From assembly GCF_035593345.1 (NCBI RefSeq), contig NZ_CP141607.1, forward strand, positions 1 through 64,000: DNA of 64,000 nt. Reading direction: 5' to 3'. Both the position numbers and the translations under genes were made by a program. Below the pieces are notes generated by a model, which was not told the origin of the DNA, made no database searches, and saw only the letters and a list, made by a program, of their open reading frames with translations. Position 1 is the stretch's first letter, and each line of letters opens with the position of its first letter. Shown here piece after piece: positions 8,351-16,487 of the stretch. The stretch is from Lelliottia sp. JS-SCA-14. Its GTDB lineage: Bacteria > Pseudomonadota > Gammaproteobacteria > Enterobacterales > Enterobacteriaceae.

Positions 8351-8764
8351 ATGTACGGAACCCGAAAGGAACTTACCCGCGAACTGAAGGACGCATTTGT
8401 TGCCGATGAACCGCTTGCGTTACTGGTCTGGACGACCGAAAGCATCAAAAGCTGGTTGCGCGCGCACGGTATTACCGAAAGCGAGGCCGCAGAAGTGCTG
8501 ATTGGTATCGGCAATTTACCGATGCGCGATCACCAGTCTGACGGTGTTTCCTTTGACACTATTGCGAACCTGCTAAACGGTGTCAGATCACAATCGCGCC
8601 CGATTAATGTGCCTGCCGATGTGCTTATGCCCCTCAGTGAGTCGGCCGAGCGTGCGCTGAAAACCATCCGGGAAATGGAAACGGATTGTGAGCTTCCCGC
8701 CTCCGATTATGTCGATGGCGCGTTTGCAGATGTGGCGCTGCTGCGCGAGTTGCTGGCAGCTTAA
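8351..8764 (+). CDS. DUF1380 family plasmid protein
   Basis: This 137-residue acidic protein has the MYGT start and the LLVWTTESI segment near residue 25 that mark DUF1380 proteins of enterobacterial plasmid leading regions. No function is established. It lies 50 bp after the previous gene and is followed by a strong GC hairpin (8774-8796) before the next gene. Confidence 0.78.
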   Translation: MYGTRKELTRELKDAFVADEPLALLVWTTESIKSWLRAHGITESEAAEVLIGIGNLPMRDHQSDGVSFDTIANLLNGVRSQSRPINVPADVLMPLSESAERALKTIREMETDCELPASDYVDGAFADVALLRELLAA

Positions 8765-8773
8765 GGGCAAATT

Positions 8774-8796
8774 GTCACGCCGCCTGGCGGCGTGAC
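8774..8796. repeat. Perfect GC hairpin between leading-region genes
   Basis: GTCACGCCGCC and GGCGGCGTGAC form an 11-bp stem around a single base. No T-run follows, so it is probably an mRNA-stabilising or attenuating hairpin rather than a terminator. Confidence 0.7.
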
Positions 8797-8814
8797 GGTT
8801 AACGGAGAAGAAGC

Positions 8815-9597
8815 ATGATTTCAGAATGTACCTTTGACGCACTAGTGACCTGTCGCGGAAACGACCTGTTACGCGCCCAGGCCTGGCCGGAAAATGCCGA
8901 AGTGGCGACCGATGCCCGCCCGGGCTGGGTGAATGTCTTCGCCCGTTTCACCGGCGATGAACTGGCGACGCTGCTGATTAACCTGAGTGCCGGCAACGGC
9001 CTGACACAGCTACAGCGCCAGCGCCTGAATGCCGCCGCCCTGAAACTTCGCGGAACGGAAGCCTCAATGGTGATTTATGGCGACCGCTATGTGGCGCCGG
9101 AGACACCAGGGAGTAATGCCCGCATTAACTTTCCATTTGCCGGGGAATGGCTGAATGATCCGGAAATTGCCGCCGTGCGGGAGTGTATTACCCGTGCCGT
9201 GCTGACGATTTGCCGCCAGGTGCTGAATGACTCGCGGATGATCCGCCAGGCTCTGACGCCGCTTGTCATGCCCCGGATTTTTGAACGGCAGACCCGTCAT
9301 TTCCGGGTGGTGGTGGACGAAAGCGACGATGAAAACTGGCTGGGCACAGATGAACCTGACGAGGTAAAGCGGGTGCTCGATGCGATCCTGAACCAGGGGG
9401 CGCGTTACTGCGCCATTCGGGTGACGATTGTCCACGAACTCACTGAAACGATTGTGGCCTGGACACCGATGGCCGATGTGCTGCGGGTACCGGGAGAGCC
9501 GCCGCGCCGGTGGTTTGAACGGGACTGCCTGCGCGATGCGGTCCGACTGGCCCGGCAGGAGCTGCGGGGGATCCTGAACATGAACAATAAAGACTGA
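8815..9597 (+). CDS. Leading-region protein of unknown function, 260 residues
   Basis: A 260-residue soluble protein with an acidic middle segment (VVVDESDDENW) and no signal peptide or membrane segment. I do not recognise a domain. A GGAGAAG ribosome site precedes the ATG. It lies on the same strand as, and 18 bp after, the hairpin that follows the DUF1380 gene. Codon use and GC content match its neighbours, so it is probably an established member of this leading region. Confidence 0.7.
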   Translation: MISECTFDALVTCRGNDLLRAQAWPENAEVATDARPGWVNVFARFTGDELATLLINLSAGNGLTQLQRQRLNAAALKLRGTEASMVIYGDRYVAPETPGSNARINFPFAGEWLNDPEIAAVRECITRAVLTICRQVLNDSRMIRQALTPLVMPRIFERQTRHFRVVVDESDDENWLGTDEPDEVKRVLDAILNQGARYCAIRVTIVHELTETIVAWTPMADVLRVPGEPPRRWFERDCLRDAVRLARQELRGILNMNNKD

Positions 9598-9722
9598 GCG
9601 GGCGGGGCAGGGAAGCCCCGGACTGGCGGGAATGATTCGGATGTCGCTGGCTCCGCTGTATGCCGGCACCCGCCTCCGGCCGATGCCGGGAGGACTGAAA
9701 TATGTGGCCGCGGTGCGGTGGC

Positions 9723-9959
9723 GGGTAGTGCCGTGCATCCATCGTAGCCCGGCCGCCTGGGATACAAGGGTAAAGCTACGCCGCGGCGGTCACCCGGTCC
9801 CTCAGTCACTCCGGACGTGATTTTCCCGTTGTTCGTTCGCTCAGGTTTCGCTCTCTCTCCGTTCAACTCCCGTCCTCCACTCCCTCGGGCTGCGGCTTCC
9901 CTTGCGCCCTTGCATCCCAGGCTTTAACGCCGGGCTTTTATGGATGCACGGCACTACCC
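9723..9959. promoter_or_regulatory. Long imperfect hairpin ahead of klcA, Frpo/ssi-like candidate
   Basis: Two nested inverted repeats span this gap. The 20-bp GGGTAGTGCCGTGCATCCAT (9723-9742) has an exact reverse complement at 9940-9959, extended by AGCCCGG with its complement near 9930. Inside it GCCTGGGATACAAGGG (9755-9770) pairs with 9907-9922 with one mismatch. As single-stranded DNA this would fold into a stem of more than 200 nt upstream of an antirestriction gene. F-like plasmids use such folded structures (Frpo, ssi) as promoters on the transferred strand. The fold is seen; the promoter role is inferred. Confidence 0.6.
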
Positions 9960-9993
9960 GGTGTCGCGGCCTATGTGATTTCGGAGGTTTACA

Positions 9994-10437
9994 ATGCAAA
10001 CTCAAACCCGCGCAGTTGTCCTGAATGTTGAAGAAACCGATCGCCTGTCTTTTATGCCGTATATGTTCGGTGACGATTTTATGGTTGCCGAAATGCAGAT
10101 TTACGCGCTGGCACAGCTGCACCTGCCGGAGCTGAGTTGCAGCGCCTGGCATTTTATCCGCCTGCCGAACGGTGGCGGCTACATGATGCCCGATACTGAC
10201 CGTGTGCTGCTGGTTAATGATGAAAACTGGTTTGACAGCACCGTGAGCGCGGATGCGGCCGGGATCATTCTGACCATGATGGCCATGACTAAACGCTGCG
10301 CCCACCATCACGCCTGCGGTGAACGCATTTCAGGTTCTACGGCGCTGACGCAACTGTATATGAACCGGGATGCACAGCTATGGAACTTTATTGATGCTCA
10401 CCCGGAACGCGCTGCAATTTATGCCGCGCTGGACTGA
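9994..10437 (+). CDS. klcA: KlcA/ArdB-family antirestriction protein
   Basis: This 147-residue protein matches the KlcA/ArdB family in length and layout, with [16 protein letters not shown] near residue 50 as the conserved centre. ArdB/KlcA proteins protect incoming plasmid DNA from type I restriction enzymes without mimicking DNA. The ATG has GGAGG upstream. It is preceded by the long hairpin at 9723-9959, which fits early expression after conjugative entry, and followed by a terminator. Confidence 0.92.
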   Translation: MQTQTRAVVLNVEETDRLSFMPYMFGDDFMVAEMQIYALAQLHLPELSCSAWHFIRLPNGGGYMMPDTDRVLLVNDENWFDSTVSADAAGIILTMMAMTKRCAHHHACGERISGSTALTQLYMNRDAQLWNFIDAHPERAAIYAALD

Positions 10438-10443
10438 GCAGGG

Positions 10444-10468
10444 AAGGGCGGTGTGACCGCCCTTGTTT
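10444..10468 (+). terminator. Rho-independent terminator of klcA
   Basis: AAGGGCGG (10444-10451) pairs with CCGCCCTT (10457-10464), followed by GTTTT. It lies directly after the klcA stop. Confidence 0.9.
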
Positions 10469-11039
10469 TCTCCGGTGTCCTGACGTGCTCCCGTGCAGGG
10501 TGCTGGCTTTCGTGCCGGGAACACCTTCGCGCGCCTGCGGCGCCCGGGGAATGCTGCGCTGACGCGCGGCCGCCCCGCAGCCGCGGATGCTGTGCCCGCA
10601 CAGGCCTGAACCTCTTGTAAGACACTTTTTTGCGCGGGTGAGAGCCGTTTTTCATCCTGGACAGGAGGCTGGCAAGCGGCGGGTTTTGAGTCCTGAGTGA
10701 CTGATTTTTCGACTGTTTAACTCTCATTTTAATGCCAGTTCAGTTGGTGCGCCCGGGTGTGGCCTGGGCGTCCGGGCGGGCTGTCATGCAAGCACAGAGC
10801 CAGCAAGCTGTCTCTGCCCGGGCCCAAAAGCGGGCCAGCGGGTTTCCATCCCTGACGCGACAGCAAGGTCAAGGGCAGCTTGCAGCATCCCGTGGGGATG
10901 CGCCGCCAGGTCGCGCCGGTGACGGCGCTCACAGCACGATGCCGGAAAACGGCATCGCGTAAGGCGCAGACGGCCGAAACGGCTGGCCGCCAGCCTGTCC
11001 TCCTTCCGCATTTTCATCTGCCTTACCCCGGCTCAGGCC
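10469..11039. other. GC-rich non-coding stretch
   Basis: No gene with family resemblance is visible on either strand. The stretch holds many short GC hairpins and resembles other structured spacers of the leading region. It leads into the long hairpin upstream of the ssb remnant. Confidence 0.45.
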
Positions 11040-11188
11040 CCTTCTCCGGGGGCTGAAGACACCACAACCCGAAACCGGCGTACAGGTAAGGCTGAAGCCC
11101 GGTCACAAAAACTTTTCCAGGTAAAACTTTTTGCGCCCGCCCTGTACACCGGCCCCGGCCCGTGGTGTTGACGCCCCAACGGAGAAGG
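11040..11188. promoter_or_regulatory. Long nested hairpin upstream of the ssb remnant, Frpo/ssi-like
   Basis: Three pairs of arms nest in order: CCTTCTCCG (11040-11048) with CGGAGAAGG (11180-11188), GACACCAC (11058-11065) with GTGGTGTTG (11162-11170, partial), and CCGGCGTACAGG (11075-11086) with CCTGTACACCGG (11141-11152). The ssDNA form would be a stem-loop of about 150 nt. Structured single-strand promoters lie upstream of ssb in F-like and IncI plasmids. The structure is seen; the function is inferred. Confidence 0.6.
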
Positions 11189-11279
11189 CACCCGACCCGA
11201 TGCGCTGAAAAGCAGAATGAAAAGCGCGTCAGAGGAAGGTCTTTTTTCAACAACACATTCAGATTTGAGGATAGTCATC

Positions 11280-11369
11280 ATGGCGAGCAAAGGCGTAAAC
11301 AAAGTCATTCTGGTGGGGTATCCGCGGCAGCTCTCTGTATATCAGCGATATCGACAAGCTAAGCCGTGA
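11280..11369 (+). pseudogene. ssb: Truncated ssb, first 13 codons only
   Basis: The reading frame begins MASKGVNKVILVG, the exact start of plasmid single-stranded-DNA-binding proteins, and then changes to unrelated residues ending at a stop after 29 codons. A functional SSB needs about 110 residues of OB-fold, so this is a stump. The break at about 11318 marks a deletion or recombination joint that removed the rest of the leading region (parB-like gene, psiB, psiA). Confidence 0.85.
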
Positions 11370-11793
11370 AGAAATACGTATCAACCGTTTCGTCGAAGTT
11401 GCCCCACCATCAGAACACGCTTTGCTGGCCACTGCGCCATTCCGACGCCGCCGTAGCCATGTCCGTAATGATCGTGTGCAGCGCATTCTTCGCGTACTGG
11501 AAGAATCCCCCGGTAGCGCAGATACCTCGGCGCTGGTACTGACCGATCCGGCGCTGGCCGCTGTGTGTGAATTCAGCCTCGAATGCGAATTTAGCTGGAA
11601 GCGACCACCCAGAGCTGCGGTTCGCTCCTCGATACTCTGGCGGATGGTTCTCGGGAGTCTGCCGGCGCGCGGCAGAGGTTTCCGGAGCCGGTTGCGTAGC
11701 CCGCATCTGATGAATGCCGGGCTCAAAACGATTGAGAAAGCCGCTCAGAACCATGTGGTGCTTGAGACTGAAAAGCGAAATAACGGCAATTAA
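11320..11793 (+). other. Open frame of unknown origin after the ssb break
   Basis: From the ssb joint a frame stays open to the TAA at 11791-11793, but it has no ATG with a ribosome site near its beginning. It reads LYISDIDKLSREEIRI and then a basic stretch PFRRRRSHVRND. I do not recognise it. It may be the 3' part of a gene brought next to ssb by recombination, or a chance frame. The opposite strand is also open here without resemblance. Confidence 0.3.
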
Positions 11794-11863
11794 TTCCTCG
11801 CCAGAATACTGCACAAACACTCCCTTCGCCGGCACCGTGCCTGGCACAGATATGGAATCAGAT

Positions 11864-12397
11864 ATGAAACTCAACCTGAAAGCGCTTGCAGCGGCTGTGT
11901 GTCTGACCGCTGCGGCGAATACCGCTTTTGCCTCTCCCTCACTGGATGTCGGATTTTCGCCGGAGGGCAGCGCAGAGCAACTGGTCATCCGGACCCTGAA
12001 TGATGCCCGCGAAAGTATCCGTCTGATGGGCTACAGCTTCACCTCTCCCGAAGTCGTTAAATCACTGGTGGCGGCAAAGCGGCGTGGCGTTGACGTCAGG
12101 GTGGTGGTGGATGACAAAGGCAACCGCAGTAAAGCAAGCGTGGCCGCCATGAACGTGGTGGCCAGCGCCGGCATCCCGCTGCGTACGAACGCACAGTATA
12201 AAATCATGCATGACAAAGTGATCATCACGGATGGCGCGAACGTCGAGCTGGGGTCTTATAACTACACTCGCAGTGCTGCTGACTCCAATTCAGAGAACGC
12301 GCTGCTTGTCCGTGGCGTACCTGCGCTGGCTCAGACCTATCTGGCACACTGGCAGTTGCGCTGGGACGGTGGTTCAGACTGGCACCCTTCTTACTGA
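11864..12397 (+). CDS. nuc: Nuc, secreted phospholipase-D-superfamily endonuclease
   Basis: This 177-residue protein has a signal peptide (MKLNLKALAAAVCLTAAA, cleavage after AFA) and a single HKD motif, HDKVIITD, followed by GSYNYTRSA, as in the EDTA-resistant nuclease Nuc of IncN plasmid pKM101. Two monomers pair to form the active site, and metal is not required. It should act in the periplasm. The frame is open upstream, and ATG 11852 is an alternative start; 11864 gives a clean signal peptide. It lies between the ssb break and the RepFII replicon. Confidence 0.92.
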   Translation: MKLNLKALAAAVCLTAAANTAFASPSLDVGFSPEGSAEQLVIRTLNDARESIRLMGYSFTSPEVVKSLVAAKRRGVDVRVVVDDKGNRSKASVAAMNVVASAGIPLRTNAQYKIMHDKVIITDGANVELGSYNYTRSAADSNSENALLVRGVPALAQTYLAHWQLRWDGGSDWHPSY

Positions 12398-12537
12398 CAG
12401 CCCTCAATCCTTCTTTGTTCATCACTGTGAACGGCGGGCCAACGTCGTTTACTCTCTGGTATTGAAGTTACATCGCCGATTTGAATGTTCTGTAGTATTC
12501 TCTGAAAATTCGAACAATTTTCGCGGAGGAGGCAGAA

Positions 12538-12795
12538 ATGTCGCAATCAGATGATTCAGTCACTTCCTCAAAACGGTCCACTCGTCCCTATCGCAAAGGT
12601 AATCCCTTAAGCGACACTGAGAAGCAGCAGGCCGCTGTTGCCAGGAAAAAAATTTCGCATAAAGAACTAAAGATTTTTGTGCGTAATCCGATAAAAGACC
12701 GATTAATGAGTGAGTGTGCCCAGGAAGGCATCACGCAGGCCGAATACATTGAGCGCCTGCTGCTGAAAGCATTTGATGAGAAAGATAAAATGTAA
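12538..12795 (+). CDS. copB: CopB/RepA2 repressor of repA transcription
   Basis: This 85-residue basic protein has the characteristic YRKGNPLSDTEKQ segment near residue 20 and the AVARKK stretch of RepFII CopB (RepA2). CopB represses the repA promoter, the second copy-number control beside CopA RNA. GGAGG lies just upstream of its ATG. It is the first gene of the copB-copA-tap-repA cassette. Confidence 0.94.
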   Translation: MSQSDDSVTSSKRSTRPYRKGNPLSDTEKQQAAVARKKISHKELKIFVRNPIKDRLMSECAQEGITQAEYIERLLLKAFDEKDKM

Positions 12796-12911
12796 TGGGA
12801 TTACTTTCTTGTCCAATGCGGGTTGAAGTGATAGATTTAAAATCGTAATGAATTCTGGCGGGCCACGCCGCAAGGTGGCAGGAAACTGGTTCTGATGAAT
12901 GACTGAGAGCC

Positions 12912-13002
12912 AGAAAAAACGAAACCCCGATAATCTTTCCATTCTTGGCCGAAGAGAAGATTAACGGGGCTCACTTAAAACTGCACAGAAGCTGTTGCTC
13001 TG
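12912..13002 (-). ncRNA. copA: CopA antisense RNA of RepFII
   Basis: Between copB and tap lies the conserved main hairpin: CCCCGATAATCTT (from 12925) with its complement AAGATTAACGGGG (to 12968). On the minus strand the stem is followed by a T-run, the CopA terminator. A minus-strand -10 box TATACT is seen at 13010-13015, placing the 5' end near 13002. CopA binds the complementary repA leader (CopT) and blocks tap translation, so setting copy number. The ends are estimated by comparison with R1. Confidence 0.85.
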
Positions 13003-13020
13003 TGCGGGGAGTATAGTTTT

Positions 13021-13092
13021 ATGCCTGGAAAACTGCAAGACCTCCTGTGCGAACTCCGTCTGTGCAACATGAGCGCGGGATGGCGTGGCTGA
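13021..13092 (+). CDS. tap: tap, repA leader peptide
   Basis: A 23-residue leader peptide beginning MPGKLQDLL, close to the R1 tap peptide (MPGKVQDFF), and ending MSAGWRG. Its stop (13090-13092) lies just inside the repA start region. In IncFII plasmids tap translation is required to open the repA ribosome site, and CopA acts by preventing it. Confidence 0.9.
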   Translation: MPGKLQDLLCELRLCNMSAGWRG

Positions 13093-13951
13093 GCAGGTAC
13101 CTGAAAAATATTCATTTTATCGGCAGGTAAAAAATCCGCATCCGGAGTTTGTTCCGGAAAATGGAAAGGAAACACTGCCGTTCTGTGTCAAAATTCGCGA
13201 AAAAGCCGCTGGTTTCACCCGGCGTGTCGAATTCCAGACCCTGGTGGCCATGTCGATCGCCCGGGGCGAGCGTAAACGCCGGCCGCCGGAATTGCGCATG
13301 CGTGCACTGGAAGCTGCGCTGCAGGCGCTGTGCCACTACTTCAATCCGCTGGCCAACAGGGTAGGGGCGTCGCTCACCACCATGAGCATACGTTGCGGGC
13401 TGGCCACTGAGAAAAAACGCCTTTCAATTACCCGCTTCACCGGAGCCGTCCAGTTCATGGCTCAGCTGAAGCTTCTGACCTATAACACCGAGTACGACAA
13501 AGAGATCGGCTGCAATATTCCGACAGATATTACCTTTACCCCGCTGATGTGGCAGGTGCTGGATGTCTCCGAGGAGGCCGTTGCGGCAGCCCGCCGCAGC
13601 CGTATCGAGTGGGAAAACAAGAAGCGCGAGAAAAAGGGCCTTCCGCGCGCCGGCGCTGACGAACTTATCAGCGCTGCCTGGGCCTTTGTGCGCGAACGCT
13701 TCCGTGCCTACCAGAAATCACGTCGTGAGCATGGCATAAAGCGCTATCGCGCCCGTAAAGATGCACCACGTACGCGCAAGGATATCGAGCTGCTGGTCCG
13801 TAAGCAGCTGGAGAAAGAAATCCGTGATGGCCGGTTCTTTGGCAGCCTGGACGCCGTACGCACTGAAATACAGCGTCGGCTGACGGAGCGTATGAAACTC
13901 TCCCGTGGCCATTACAGCCGGCTGGGTGACTCGCTGCTGGTCACCACATGA
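13085..13951 (+). CDS. repA: RepA1, IncFII replication initiator
   Basis: This 288-residue protein matches RepFII RepA, with FYRQVKNPHPEF near the N-terminus, the LANRVGASLTTMSI core, and the segments DVSEEAVAAARRSRIEWENK and VRERFRAYQ that are highly conserved in the family. It binds oriR just downstream and starts unidirectional replication, acting in cis. It starts at GTG 13085, overlapping the tap stop, which fits the coupled translation known for the family. The first third differs noticeably from R1, which suggests a non-classical IncFII subgroup. Confidence 0.96.
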   Translation: MAEQVPEKYSFYRQVKNPHPEFVPENGKETLPFCVKIREKAAGFTRRVEFQTLVAMSIARGERKRRPPELRMRALEAALQALCHYFNPLANRVGASLTTMSIRCGLATEKKRLSITRFTGAVQFMAQLKLLTYNTEYDKEIGCNIPTDITFTPLMWQVLDVSEEAVAAARRSRIEWENKKREKKGLPRAGADELISAAWAFVRERFRAYQKSRREHGIKRYRARKDAPRTRKDIELLVRKQLEKEIRDGRFFGSLDAVRTEIQRRLTERMKLSRGHYSRLGDSLLVTT

Positions 13952-14520
13952 TATGTATCAGGCCTTAGCCTGGGGGGGCTGGTATCAAATGATACCAGAG
14001 ATTATCCGCATCATTTTTCGCGTCGCATCAAAGGAAACCAGGTATCATCATGATACTTATAAAGAAATAACATGATGGCAGGCGATGGCGGCTGCTGGTT
14101 TTTCATACCAAATGATATTGAATGTCGGTGCTGCGCGCCGGCTACGCCTTTCCCTGTTCCCGGCCCTGGTGGCCGTTAATTATCCCGTCAACATCCTTCT
14201 GAATTATCCGGTTCACGCCGGAGGCCTTCGCACGTCTGTACACCGGCAATCGCACAACTTTCATCCATATCCGGCATAACACCGCACGCAGCATGGGGCT
14301 ATCAGGTCACCTTTTCACGCTGAAAACAGCGTCGATGGCCATGAACGGATCGGGTATTGAGTTATCCACATTAACCACGAGAGGGCAGGTTAGTAAGCTT
14401 CAGTCCGGTGAGCGCAGTAACCTGTGCCCGTGATTTTTACAAACCGCGATGATCCCTTTAAAAACCCGATCTCCTTTCTTTTAAAGAACTGTTATTACTT
14501 ACTGTTAAAGATAAAACCTA
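13952..14520 (+). other. oriR, RepFII origin region
   Basis: Downstream of repA lies a non-coding region with a consensus DnaA box TTATCCACA at 14362-14370, followed by a segment near 14455-14490 with the CCCGATCTCC stretch known from RepFII origins. In R1 RepA binds between repA and the DnaA box. The limits given are approximate. Confidence 0.8.
13981..14056. repeat. Two GGTATCA palindromes just after repA
   Basis: GGTATCAAATGATACC (13981-13996) and GTATCATCATGATAC (14042-14056) are perfect palindromes with the same half-site, 61 bp apart. They lie where RepA contacts oriR, so they could be RepA or host-factor sites. The role is inferred. Confidence 0.5.
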
Positions 14521-14649
14521 TTCGTCACCCGTCCTGTGGACAGGTGAGTAACGTCCGCCCTTGCAGCGAACATGCATTCGCGCCGGTTCGGGTTGGCCGC
14601 GTTGCGGCCAGAAGTAGCACCCGCCATACATGGCGGGCAGGAGTGCAAA

Positions 14650-14666
14650 CTAGTTACAACATCCAT
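14650..14666 (-). other. Ter replication-fork arrest site (minus orientation)
   Basis: Read on the minus strand this is ATGGATGTTGTAACTAG, which matches the Tus-binding Ter core (ATGTTGTAACTA) and keeps the conserved G two bases before ATG. It forms an inverted pair with the site at 14784-14800. Confidence 0.85.
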
Positions 14667-14783
14667 AAAATAATGGAACCCCCCAAACCCAGCCCGTGCA
14701 CATCTGCGGCCTTATCACCCAACCCACCACTGAAAAGCGCCCCCGCCCCGGCCCAAAGGGCCGGAACTGCATCGCTTTTAATG

Positions 14784-14800
14784 ATGGATGTTGTAACTAG
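14784..14800 (+). other. Ter replication-fork arrest site (plus orientation)
   Basis: ATGGATGTTGTAACTAG on the plus strand is the exact inverted copy of the site at 14650-14666, 117 bp away. A pair of opposed Ter sites close to the origin is known from IncFII and R6K plasmids, where host Tus arrests forks in a polar way. Confidence 0.87.
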
Positions 14801-15441
14801 AATTCTGTGTTGCTGTAAGTAGAGTCGCAGCTAAGTCGAGTGACACGCTCGTAAGCGGCCTACGGCTCGCTAACGCGGAGATACGCCACGACTGCGGCAA
14901 AGCCTTGTCGTGACCACTCCGATCGCGCACAAAGACGCCCTGACCGCTTTTAGCTCGTAATGTCTGGCAGGGAAGGGGGCGGGGTCTGCGTGATATATAG
15001 CATCTGAGGCGGCTACGCCGCGCTACCGGCGCCGTCTGACATCTGTACCTCATGTAACTTCACCAGGCGCCTGCATATGCCTGACGGCATATAGAATAGT
15101 TTTAATCACCGAAAGGTGCTTTTCGGACCATACTCCCGTGCCAATGGGTCGCTCGGTTAAAGACTGGCTTAGCAGGGCAGAGGTCTGTATCACTAACAGA
15201 CGCTATAAACCCGGAATGGCAACTGCTTGATTTTTAGCCGCATAGCCGTAATATGATTTTAGTTAAGGTCATCTGTTTCCTGCTGTCAGCTATGCAATTG
15301 TACTGACGTCAGCAACAGGGCAAAGCTGGATGAGGCTACTCGCAAATTTGCGCAGCATCTGCGCGGGATAAAAATAGATCAGGATATTATTTTGGTATAT
15401 TGAGGTGCCACAATGATGTCAAAACAGGAGTGTGATTTAGT
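14801..15441. other. Non-coding region downstream of the Ter pair
   Basis: No supported gene is visible in about 640 bp. The first half is GC-rich with several short inverted repeats; the second half grades into lower GC before the next gene. No insertion-sequence ends were recognised. Confidence 0.45.
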
Positions 15442-16263
15442 ATGTTTGACACTATTTGTACGTTTGGTGGAAGTGAAAAACCATTCTCTATTCTCGATTT
15501 CCAAAAGTTGTCTGAAACTGATATCGAGAAATTAAGACATTCTCTGATATGCCCTGAGTGCAGTGAACAGGCGTTCTACAGAAAGAAAAGTGTGGACGGG
15601 AAAAAGGCCTGCTTTGGGTCCCGGTATTGTACCTGCCGGGAAACCACAGCATCACCTCAACGTCAGAAAGAGCGCGGGAATGCGATTGAAGTTCAGCAGA
15701 TCCTGGCCGAGACCGATACGATAGAGATCAGTTTCGGAACTGGCAGCACTTCTTCAACCGGTAATGAAGGTTCTACAACTGGCACCAGGTCAGGCATCGC
15801 CCTGGCGGGAAACAAAAAAGCCCACACAATAGCATCAGAGAAAAAGCGTATTCCAAAGGTATCGCTCGAAAAAATACTTCACAGTTTACTCAGGGGCACA
15901 GGGCTGGCAGCGTCGGATACTATTATCCCGATTGGCGATTATAAATACAAAGCCAAAAATTTATTTGTTAAATTCCCTGATGCGGAACCGATGGAGAAAA
16001 ATGCGCACCGGTTTTACTGGGGAACGCTGTATAACTCAAACAGTGATATTGAGTGGCTCAATCCGGCAGAGTGTAAGGATGTCGGGATCCCGTTGGGCAA
16101 TCTGCGAGACATCATTCTTGAAAAATTCAACATTACGAATGCTGACAGTCTCGAAGGGGCAGCCATCATCTTTGACGGCCGCTGTCGCTGGAATAAAGAC
16201 AATACAAAAAAGATAATCACGATAAACGACAGTGAGCGCTTATTCATTTCTTTAGAAGATTGA
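15442..16263 (+). CDS. Hypothetical protein with N-terminal zinc-finger-like cysteines
   Basis: This 273-residue protein is not recognised. Near residues 37-63 it has CPECSEQ followed by CFGSRYCTC, a cluster of five cysteines that could bind zinc. A low-complexity Ser/Thr/Gly linker (GTGSTSSTGNEGSTTGTRSG) at about residues 100-120 separates this from a C-terminal alpha/beta domain. No signal peptide is seen. The gene stands alone between the replicon and the palindrome-bounded gene. The finger-linker-domain layout suggests nucleic-acid binding or sensing, but this is inference. Confidence 0.6.
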   Translation: MFDTICTFGGSEKPFSILDFQKLSETDIEKLRHSLICPECSEQAFYRKKSVDGKKACFGSRYCTCRETTASPQRQKERGNAIEVQQILAETDTIEISFGTGSTSSTGNEGSTTGTRSGIALAGNKKAHTIASEKKRIPKVSLEKILHSLLRGTGLAASDTIIPIGDYKYKAKNLFVKFPDAEPMEKNAHRFYWGTLYNSNSDIEWLNPAECKDVGIPLGNLRDIILEKFNITNADSLEGAAIIFDGRCRWNKDNTKKIITINDSERLFISLED

Positions 16264-16443
16264 AGGCGTGGGCACTGGGTCAAAATTATTAATCGCAGTG
16301 TTTTAAATAACTGGCAACGCGCAAGCGAACCTTCTGGCTTAAAGAGAGCGTGGCATTTGTTGTGAAGGTAATCCCCTGCAGGAGATGGTTACGAAAGCCT
16401 GACCTGTCGGGCAAGCGGGGTAAGGATTGTTCTGTCAGTTAGT

Positions 16444-16473
16444 TAATGCTAATGTACGCATACATTAGCATTA
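16444..16473. repeat. 30-bp perfect palindrome, copy 1
   Basis: TAATGCTAATGTA, the 4-base centre CGCA, then the exact reverse complement TACATTAGCATTA. An identical 30-bp copy lies at 16989-17018, so the two bracket one gene. A candidate operator or recombination site. Confidence 0.9.
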
Positions 16474-16487
16474 ATAAGGTGCAGACG

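Noticed and set aside
11259..11988. Long minus-strand frames opposite the ssb/nuc junction
   Set aside because: They are Arg/Ser-rich antisense frames of GC-rich DNA, overlap nuc, and match no family.
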